A stretch of DNA of 64,000 nt, taken from the NCBI GenBank assembly GCA_963971535.1, contig OZ020589.1, forward strand, positions 84,400,955 through 84,464,954, written 5' to 3'. This DNA comes from Notolepis coatsorum (Eukaryota > Chordata > Actinopteri > Aulopiformes > Paralepididae). The translations under genes were made by a program, and so were the position numbers. The notes beneath the pieces were generated by a model, which was not told where the DNA came from, made no database searches, and saw nothing but the letters and a program-made list of their open reading frames with translations. This document shows positions 55,377 to 64,000 of the stretch, one piece after another. Position 1 is the stretch's first letter. Each line of letters begins with the position of its first letter.

Positions 55377-57221
55377 CCCTTTCTCTTCAAAATGGAGGGA
55401 AAATCTACATGTGGCTTTTAGCAGCGAGTCTGTTTCTTAGATTCTCGTTTGAGGCTGGTCATAAACCCCTCGTCTCTGTCCCCCTGCTCTTCCAGTATGT
55501 TTCCATGGCAACCTAACTTATCAATCACCATCTATCGCGGTCAGGCCGACAGAACCAATCCAAAGTGGTTCACAATCTGCTTTTAGCATCTACTCTAAGT
55601 TACCTTTATCATCCAAAGTGAGTGTCCTGTTTACTTTAGACAAACTGATCTGTCCTTCAGGGTTTTCCCAGTTTTCTACTCAAGGTCTGTATCTGACCAA
55701 TGTGCAACATATCTGCATGTAGTATTAGCCTGTACGATTATGGATACCAAAGTCCACCCTTCGGTAATTGAAAATTATCGAAAAAAACAGTCCAGTAATC
55801 GTATTCAATTGAAAAGAACTACCCCCACCCTTTACTCTTGTAAACCCTTTAAAACACAGAATCCCTGTAAGACTAACTATGGGCCTCTCCCTCTTAACCT
55901 TAGCTTTCTCCATCCCACAACATCAGAGCACTTGCATCATAACAGTAAACAATAACCTTTTTTAATAATATTGATATTAGTATTAAACGACACTCTAAAA
56001 GCAATTTCCTTCTTTCTCTCAGGAATGCTCCATACTCAGTCTTAAGCCTACAAAATTGTTATATTTTCTACAAAGAACCTTATAAAAGAAGGGAACATTT
56101 CGGGAGTACAATCATTAGTGGTTATTTACATTATTATTGACTTTAAACCTTCTATTTTTATAACATGGCCTACATGTCTTAGACAGTCTAATGTCATTTC
56201 CTCCAGTATATTAGGAAAACACATTAATGATTTATGAACAGTATTTTGACTCTACAATTGGACAATACAGGTTTATCCAGTACATACACAACAGGTGATT
56301 GCAGTTCAAATTTCCACTTATCTACAGAGTGCTTTCACTTACAGCATCCTCTTTTAAGCGTTTTTCCAAATCATTATGTTCTGTTTTGTCTTATCATTTT
56401 CTTGGCTTCAACATGCCCTTTACACAATTAAATCACATCTCTTCATTCACTCACCTCCACCCTTGGCCGTGTACACTCAACACGGTCACCTTGTCCCCCT
56501 CCGAGGTCCCCAGTCTGGAGAGGCGGAGATCTGACACTGTACCGCCCATGGTCCATCTGTACACATTTTAAAGACAGACGGGTCAACCTGTGTCAACGTA
56601 CATCCACAAGACAGTCACACATTTCACAGTCCTGCTTTTACCGCTTCCCACCTGGCCAATCTCAGCTAAGTCACTCACGAGGGCACATCCCAATCACCCC
56701 CATCAGCTCATACAACACAGAGAGTCTTGCTACTTCCAACTTCCACACTATTGCAACACACAAATGAACGGGAAAGAGATACGACCTATCCCACATCTCT
56801 CCTCAGGTCATTCCCCAGACTCTCCTAACCATCCGGGTGCATCACAAATACAACCTATCCGAGAGGCAAGAACGCCCCCAGCGTCGGTAATCTAAGAAAA
56901 AGCAAAAGGAAAGAAAAAAATTCAAAAACAAATAAAACAATATTCTTTTACCACGCTGTTGAAAGCCTGTTGGGATGTCTCTTATCTATCTCAGATCACT
57001 TACTTGAGATATAACCCTTTGGCCGCCCGATATCCCCCAGCGAGGTGCTAAACTCACTAAGTTCTCGGGTCAATTACTATTTCTGTCAAGCTTACTTCAT
57101 AGTCACTGGTTTAGTTATATCCAGTTGATATGAAATGTAAGCATAGAAGAGTTGTTAACCTCTTCTTTGTTTGTAATAAACCGAATGTATGTCTGGGAGA
57201 ACTCTTATTGCCTATAATAAC

Positions 57222-57268
57222 AATAATATTATTATTATCATTATTATCATCATTATCATCATTTTTAC
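57222..57268 (+). repeat. (ATT)n/(ATC)n microsatellite
   Basis: Alternating ATT and ATC units. Confidence 0.85.
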
Positions 57269-57269
57269 G

Positions 57270-57620
57270 AAATGCCTGTTATGCTGCTTCTTTGAAAGCT
57301 TGATGATATTACGTCACCGTCACCGCCAATATCCTCATTTGTGAGGGAAGGCCTGTAATACTGATCATTTGAAAGCTTGGTTGTATTACTACTCTTTTAA
57401 TAAGTATTACTACTGTTAATAAGTAACATTAGCGTACTAACAATCATTTGCAAGCCTGGTGATCTTACGTCACCGTCACCACCATCACCGTCCTCATTTG
57501 TGAGGAATGGTCTATAATGTTACTCATTTGAAAGTCTGGTGATATTACTTCACGGTTTAATAAGTTTTACGACTGCCAATAGTGTAATATTAGCGTACTA
57601 ACACTTAATCATTATTTGCA
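57270..57620 (+). repeat. tandem repeat, about 170-bp units
   Basis: Two imperfect units. Each contains TTACGTCACCGTCACC, then CCTCATTTGTGAGG, CATTTGAAAG(C/T), and AACATTAGCGTACTAACA or AATATTAGCGTACTAACA. Confidence 0.75.
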
Positions 57621-57840
57621 CGCCCCAGCACCCCTTATCAATCCGACAGGCCCGTCCGTCCGTGGCACCGATCCTCAAGTCCTGCAGTGACTAGAACATC
57701 GGTTTCCCACAAACTTGACAGAGTCCGTCGGACACAGAGATACCGGAACCCGCAAACAACAAACATTGCCATATGTATATATATATATCCTATATATAAC
57801 TTTAGCTGAAAAGCATTAACCAGCAATTGATTCAATCTGT

Positions 57841-58500
57841 AACATAGTCACCTCAAAGGAATGCAGGGCGCGGCTGGCATTGCTGGCAGAAAGCAGTCCA
57901 CGAACTCAATGGATATTATAAAAAGTTCTTTTTATTTAGAAAGTTACAAAAGAGACTGTATTGGAAATGTCCAATTCAGTTAAAAGAATTATAGAACAAA
58001 ACATCTCATCTCTAGCATAGCAAAAACTCTCTTTGTCATTTAGAGCAAATGAGCAAATGAGCTAAAAAAACAAAGCTTCGTCCTAGGGACCCCACTTCGA
58101 AAAGTATACAAAACCTGTTCCATACAACGCTAAATGGTTTCTTGTAGCTATAAGAAATGTGTCTTGAAGTAAAAAATGGAAAAACTGCTTGAAAATCCGC
58201 CCGTGATCCAGCGAGTTGGCCCTTATAAAGGGCCCAAGATCTCTTCGCTATTGGTCCAAATACAGTGATGTCATTTCTACCATCCAATCAACACACAATT
58301 CAGCAAGGATGAACTCCCCTCCCCTTCTAGTTGCCACAGCAACCGGGGAAGCAACGGATCACATCTTTTGGGAAAAACCCTAGGTCTGTTATCTGTTTCT
58401 TGCAGGAGCAGAGGCCCCCAAGGTCGTAGGCACATTCCTAAGGGGCCCAGCAGTATTGAAATAGAAACAATTGCCCTGTGTAATACACAATACAATACAT
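57841..58500 (-). repeat. possible solo LTR or LTR-like segment
   Basis: The minus strand shows a TATA-like CCCTTTATAAGGGCC near 58214 and, about 290 bases downstream, AATAAA near 57926, the spacing of a promoter and polyadenylation signal in an LTR. Edges with TG/CA and a duplication were not found, so this is a weak call. Confidence 0.3.
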
Positions 58501-58549
58501 CCTTCTAGCATGAATAGCTTATACGGTTATATATATACATACAGATATA

Positions 58550-58552
<3 letters not shown>

Positions 58553-58609
<57 letters not shown>
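58553..58609. repeat. (AT)n microsatellite
   Basis: About 28 AT units without interruption. Confidence 0.95.
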
Positions 58610-58612
<3 letters not shown>

Positions 58613-61600
58613 GTACTATTCAATACCCATACACTTTAAACACTGATTGACATGCCCAAACATAATACATGTATCCTGTAGTCTACAGTGTACAATAGTT
58701 CTTTGCCTCATGCTTGCATGGCTTTCTCTCCTCTGCCAAGGTAAATGCTGTGAGCTCAGTGCTCTGTGGTCAGTGCTCACCCCCCTACACATTCCTACCC
58801 ACTCTAACAGAGAAATGGACTCTGAGCAGCCCCATGCATTATCAAAAGGTTTCTGTTTCCAGTCTGACTGCATATTCCATTAACTGTAGTATAGTTTTAT
58901 AGTGTATATAGTTTATACAGGTTATATAAGAATACAAAAAGACATCCGTCATATCAGAGGCCTACTCGTCCTGTTTATAATACATATTTTATATTTAATC
59001 CTTTATAATGCTTAATGTATTACATCATACAAGGGACAGAGAGAGAACAGGATGTTAATTTCAAAAAGGGTCACTGTTGTTTTGTGGCACTTCAACAAAT
59101 AACGTGCAACACACTATCAATAAGCAAACATCACTTGAGAGATATGTGTAACCCTCCCGGCAACAACTAGGTAAAAATTGAAAGAAAAGCTACAGGAAAT
59201 GAAAAGAAAAACCAATTTTTTATTTTGCATTCCACCCTCTAGAACAATGTTTGTTGTTTTCACTGTTCAAGAATGGACAACCACTATTAAATTCTAACTA
59301 AACGACTTGTAACACCATCTTACATATATCATTATTATTACTATATATATATTTTTTTTTTAGTAACACAAATGTTGTATTATCCTGTAACTCTAATTAT
59401 GTTAGTAATATCCAAACATGCATTCCCAGTCAGACCCCCTCATTTCCCTCATTATTGTTAGTATCGCACATTTATATTTATTTTATTTTATTTATTTATA
59501 AATTTAATTTTTAATTTTTTTTAATCCCTGGCATGCATAAAATAATCGACCAATTTGTCCATGGACACATTTTTATTCATTCTCTAAATTTAAGCTATAT
59601 AAAAATATTTTTTCTTATACATTTTTATTTGTATACTTAATCTATTAATATTTTTTTTTAATTTGTATTCTTATGTTTTTTTTTCTTTTTTTTTAAATTA
59701 TTTTTAGACCTGCTACCCCTTGTCTGATTCCTCTCTGGTTGAATCTTTGCACTGCAATCACACTCCGTCTTCCTGTAACACTCAAAAACAGGAAACAGAA
59801 AGAGACTTGCATTAGTTCAATTGTAAATCCAATCCTCTGCTTAATCTTAACAGATTAAAATGAGTGAAACCGTTTTAAATGTACATTCCACGGTTACTTT
59901 TTCTGTCTATTTCTACTATGAGAAATTTCAAATAAATGTCTTCTATGCTCTCATTCCTATTACATACATTATTACAATTTTATACAAAGTCCTTCTACTC
60001 TACTTCAAGACACAGCTATAGGCCTGTGCCCTCCCTTTTCACTCCGTTTCTCACAACGCTTTACACTAATGAGGAAGAAAATAAACTTTCAGCGATATTA
60101 ATACCCACTGAATCCTCATTCTTACAGGGCACCGGTAATCATATCATAAACTACGATCCAGTGACTGCCCCACATCTTGCACTATCCACCCTGTACCCAT
60201 GCTTCCCCCGCATGAATCCATTCAGTCTTTCACAGGCGCAAATATACTACATCTGTTCACCACATCCATCGCTGGGCGCCCAACACACCGATGTAATGTA
60301 ACATACATATCATGTGCACCGTCATTCTCGTTTCCATGACATTCAAAAAGCTAATAACGTCCTTTAAAGAACCATTCATGCGTAAACGGTTCCCCACATT
60401 ACGTCATGCCTCTGAAGACACAGTGTCTTTGCTCCTCTCATTTCCATCCTTGACTGCTCACTTTCCCAAAATGGTACACAAATCAAATTTAAATTTTTGC
60501 AATCTGAGTTCTTATAAGAGGGTAATTCTCGCATAAACTACCTAATTTACAGGTAGCATTGGCTGGGCGCGGGAATTCCAACTTCATAACTCTCGGACAG
60601 CATTCAGATTTTTTTTGTTTATGATATAACTTTTTATTTTTATTTTTTATATATGTTTTTTTTTAATAATCAAAAAGCGTGAGTGTGCTTCTTCACATCA
60701 CATACTTATTTATGAAAGCAAGATAAACCATTGCCCTATTATCAAATCCCTAACAAATCAGTTCCAACACTGGCATTAATATGTACATTTTTACCCAAGG
60801 GACAGCATTTTAAAATTACTTAATCTATTTATTTTAAACCTAAATGAATGAAGATCAAAGCATATGTCATTTATTATCTCTATTTATGTACTTTGGCAAA
60901 TGTGTTTATACTGAATATAACTATTTTATATAACCTTGCCTTTAAAGCAATTTTTCCCTGCATGCAGAATCAAGTCAGTCACTGAATTGTCTTTCAAGGC
61001 CCGTTGCTGCCACCTTGTGTTGAGACCTGACATCTCTTTGGAGACTATTTTGCTGTACACCGGTCACTCCCCACACCTGGCCAAAATTTCAATGCAGGCC
61101 AGGTCGACCTAGATAATGCAGAACATAACTCACACCTCATCCATACCACTATTAACACAAGAATAAAATATGAATTTAGACATAGGAGCACCCTGCATAT
61201 GTGAAACGTCGCGGAGCCTATCAGAACAGGAGCAGAGGACTAAAAATTACAATTTACCGCAGCCTTACTGTTACCCGCTCGCACCTCACTCTTCCTGTAC
61301 CAATTATAACACCGGCCCCACATGCACTCAGAAAAGCAAACAAAACACCTATAATATAATCTATTAAAAATAAAAAACTACACATTCAAACTTAACCAAA
61401 CCTAGAAATTGATTTTAAAGCACACGTATTACATTCGAGTGTAGTATAACTGTAGCCCATAACTGTATTATATGTGTCATGGTCACCAGGCTGAAAATCC
61501 CCCTGTTGCCGTAACTAAATGGAGAAAAAAATACGGATCTCAAGCCGACCAGCAATTTTTTGCAACAACAGTCAAGATAAAAATGACAACTACAATCTCC

Positions 61601-61739
61601 ATATTTGCTGCTATTACCCTATGTATGTATGTACCTCGGCCCACTGTGAGTGGCACTTTGATGTCAGTATTGTATAGACGTAGCAGTACTGTCTAACTGC
61701 ATGTCGTGTGTGTCCTATACGTTTATGATGAAATAAAAA

Positions 61740-61850
61740 ATAGGGGGCCCTGAACAAGACCAAAGTCCCCCTCTGGTCTGCAACCCCTTAACAATTGTAT
61801 GTATTGTTCTGTACTGTCCCCACCCTGCAATCTGTTAAATATAGTCACTG
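61740..61850 (+). mobile_element. LINE 3' UTR fragment
   Basis: Wording matches 19975-20090 (GGGGGCCCTGAACAAGACCA, TCTGGTCTGCAACCCCTTAA, CCTGCAATCTGTTAA). A third copy of the same LINE family in the window; its tail is lost. Confidence 0.7.
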
Positions 61851-63316
61851 TAGTGATGACTAATGAGGCAATAAATGTAATGCTAATATTTACAACAATC
61901 GAAAACCATTAACCTAGTTAATACCATACCGTCGCAGTGCAACAACAAACAACACACATTTGCACAACACAAAGTATATTTGCCCAGTATCTTCCCCAAA
62001 GTCAGAACGCTGAGGGATTGTGCAACATTCATCCACCATATTCAATCAACACTCTACAGTATTCTAATCATAGCTCACATCCACAAACAATACAACTACA
62101 GCTCACATACTTCAGGGATATCCATTACTGATCCCCCAAACCATCATACTCGTTCAAAACGTCACAGCCACACAGTCATATAATACAACACTGCACAAGT
62201 CCGGAGAAACTGTACGGTGACGTCCACCGCCACGCAACACCATCTCCCCTAACGAAAATAGTACACATTCATATCCATGCACACACAGTCAACAACCACT
62301 ACAACCACACATTCATTCATACAAACATACATTCATCCAACGGAAGACCCACGCAAAGCATTTAACTAAAACATAACATCCAGCTTATATCACCAGCCAG
62401 CCAACCAAGTATTATTAGCTTGCTGGTTAATTAACGTGAATACCAAAATAACATTAATAAGTGCTTTCAGCATCCGTGTTTACAACTAGTATTATGCCGC
62501 ATTGAAATACGTCCCCCACAGCACAAAACGGTAGTACTTTTTAGCAGCAACATACGGACTCTATACCCAAATTAGCCCGATCTATTTTAAACTTTCATAT
62601 CGACCATATCCTTCTACTCACCACGACACGAACCGTCCTATTCATATATTACGCAGTTATCCCAGTACCCCTCTACTTTTACCCAAAGCGATCTTAGCTA
62701 ACGTAGCCTAGCCACCCACCGGTCAAATTTTAGCACAGATTCCTATTATTACCACAATAAACTCCGCCAAAACAGTCGCACCAATATTATGAACAAACGC
62801 ACCGTTTGCTTATAACTAATCATAACTCCCTCTACCCATAATCATACGTTTGCACTCTTTCTCCAACATACACATTTCAGCACGGCAAGTTTCAAAGCTA
62901 ACCTGCTAGTCAGTTCCATTACTGGATCAACACGGGGTAAAAACGTCTCTAGTTTAAAACATTTTATCGCAATTGAAGTCGGCCTAACTTCTTTTGCATT
63001 GTACAAACAAACATATAACAGAATAACACTGAACTTTTACGGCTTATTTCTCAACAATCAGGATTCGTCTGAACGCACGGCTTTCTTAATAAATTTATCA
63101 TTACTCAATCGTGTCCGTCCCAGACCCCTGTTGCACGCTATCAATCCAGTATAAACAGACAATTTCGCTGCCTATTACCCTAGCCCCACGATATGAAAAT
63201 CTGCAAAACATATGTCTCTAGGTACATAGAATATCGCTCTACTTACGAAGGGAAAAAGTGAGCTACCGTAGGTCGTTACTGTAGGTCTGTACGAACCTAC
63301 CTTACTGTAGGTTCGA

Positions 63317-63338
63317 GGGGGGGGGGGGGGAGGGGGGG
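63317..63338 (+). repeat. poly-G tract
   Basis: 14 G, one A, then 7 G. Confidence 0.9.
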
Positions 63339-63962
63339 AGGGCGCACATTCTCGGTACCCCAAGGCACATTCATACCAAACCCAGGGGAATTACAATGTC
63401 ATCCCGGGACCGGTATTGACTCTGAATCATGGAGCTAGTTAAGAGGACATTCTTCTCACTTTGCACTTCTAAACACTTCATATTCCCAATTCGTATCATT
63501 TGTCCCTAACTAGTCCCTATCTCATTTCATCAAATGCGATATCCTGCCCATCCTCTCTTGGCATTCCGCAATTTAATGTCGCCGTCTAATACCCTAACTC
63601 ACCCTGGTACACACAAACTGGATTTGCAAGCCACTGAAAGCGCACGTTGACCAATTTGAACCCCGTCATCAACCTAGGCTTGGAGCAGAGATTCCCCCCC
63701 GAGTCTGTCCGCCTGACAGCGTCGGCGTGACCCTGTTCCACCCCTGTGTCAGACGGCCGGCGCCTCGCCCCACAACATGCTCTTACATTAGACTACCTAC
63801 GTTACGTCGCCCAGCCTCCCCGGTCTTTTTCGTCCGCGCAACAGCCCCCCACGGCTGGCCTCCCACCCCAGGCATCTCATACTCACCTGAGTTTGAAGAT
63901 CTTCTGACCAGCTTGCAAGGGTCCGTCGCGTTCAAAGACGTCGCTGGTCACCGCACCATTAT

Positions 63963-64000
63963 TGTTGTATATTCTGGGTGAGTACTCTGCTTCTTCTGTG
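63963..64000 (-). repeat. edge of the 5' LTR of the minus-strand element (cut by window)
   Basis: Thirty-eight bases matching the edge of 54376-55376 (TGTTGTATATTCTGGGTG...). The rest lies outside the window. Confidence 0.7.

Larger units (their letters stand above)
55377..63962 (-). mobile_element. internal region of the minus-strand LTR element
   Basis: Next to the 63963 LTR edge the minus strand reads TGGTGCGGTGACC, and TTTGAAC follows 10 bases later, like a tRNA-His primer site; 73 bases further is a perfect splice donor CAG|GTGAGTATG (63887/63886). No Gag, reverse transcriptase or integrase frame is found on either strand; open frames are all under 125 residues and lack motifs. AT-rich, with long T-rich low-complexity blocks near 59460-59700. 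Several nested repeats are listed separately. The element is probably non-autonomous or badly decayed. Confidence 0.55.

Overview
The window looks like a teleost fish intergenic region made almost entirely of nested transposable elements. I recognise no host protein-coding gene. The fish assignment rests on four things: a Gmr1-type Ty3/gypsy element with integrase placed before reverse transcriptase (first described from cod), a widespread fish SINE tail, hAT, TTAA-type and other inverted-repeat elements of kinds abundant in fish, and very many CA/CT/poly-G simple repeats. A gadiform source is possible but not proven.

Layout. 1-9.0 kb: old LINE, SINE and MITE debris, a divergent 5S rRNA-like gene at 7.70-7.82 kb, a TTAA-type MITE (4.90-5.94 kb), a hAT MITE nested in an inverted-repeat element (2.13-2.68 kb), and a perfect 41-bp inverted repeat whose arms lie 7 kb apart (1994 and 8952). 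9.0-15.3 kb: a young, nearly complete Gmr1-like retrotransposon (LTRs look identical, TSD TATAT) with one frameshift in RNase H, inserted in the terminal inverted repeat of a small MITE. 16.0-36.6 kb: one minus-strand LINE cut into three parts by two LTR elements. The first (16289-22116, minus strand) has no coding capacity. The second (23579-36099, plus strand) has LTRs of about 1.72 kb and a 9-kb internal region with a tRNA-His-like primer site, good splice signals and a single Gag-like gene with two zinc knuckles, but no pol. 38.8-53.5 kb: a tandem array LTR-int-LTR-int-LTR-int-LTR of a defective Ty3/gypsy element with a period of exactly 4826 bp, flanked as a whole by one TSD (GAGGT). All three copies carry the same pol defects, the same MITE in RNase H and the same SINE stub in the integrase region. 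54.4 kb to the right edge: another long, apparently non-coding LTR element on the minus strand, with its 5' LTR cut by the window end.

How the parts relate. Autonomous elements (Gmr1-like, LINE) sit beside elements that must use enzymes supplied in trans (the gag-only element, the two coding-poor LTR elements, the defective gypsy array, MITEs, SINEs). Target-site duplications give a clear insertion order in several places. The two most unusual items are the three-unit LTR-sharing array and the gag-only spliced LTR element. No system outside known mobile-element biology is evident.
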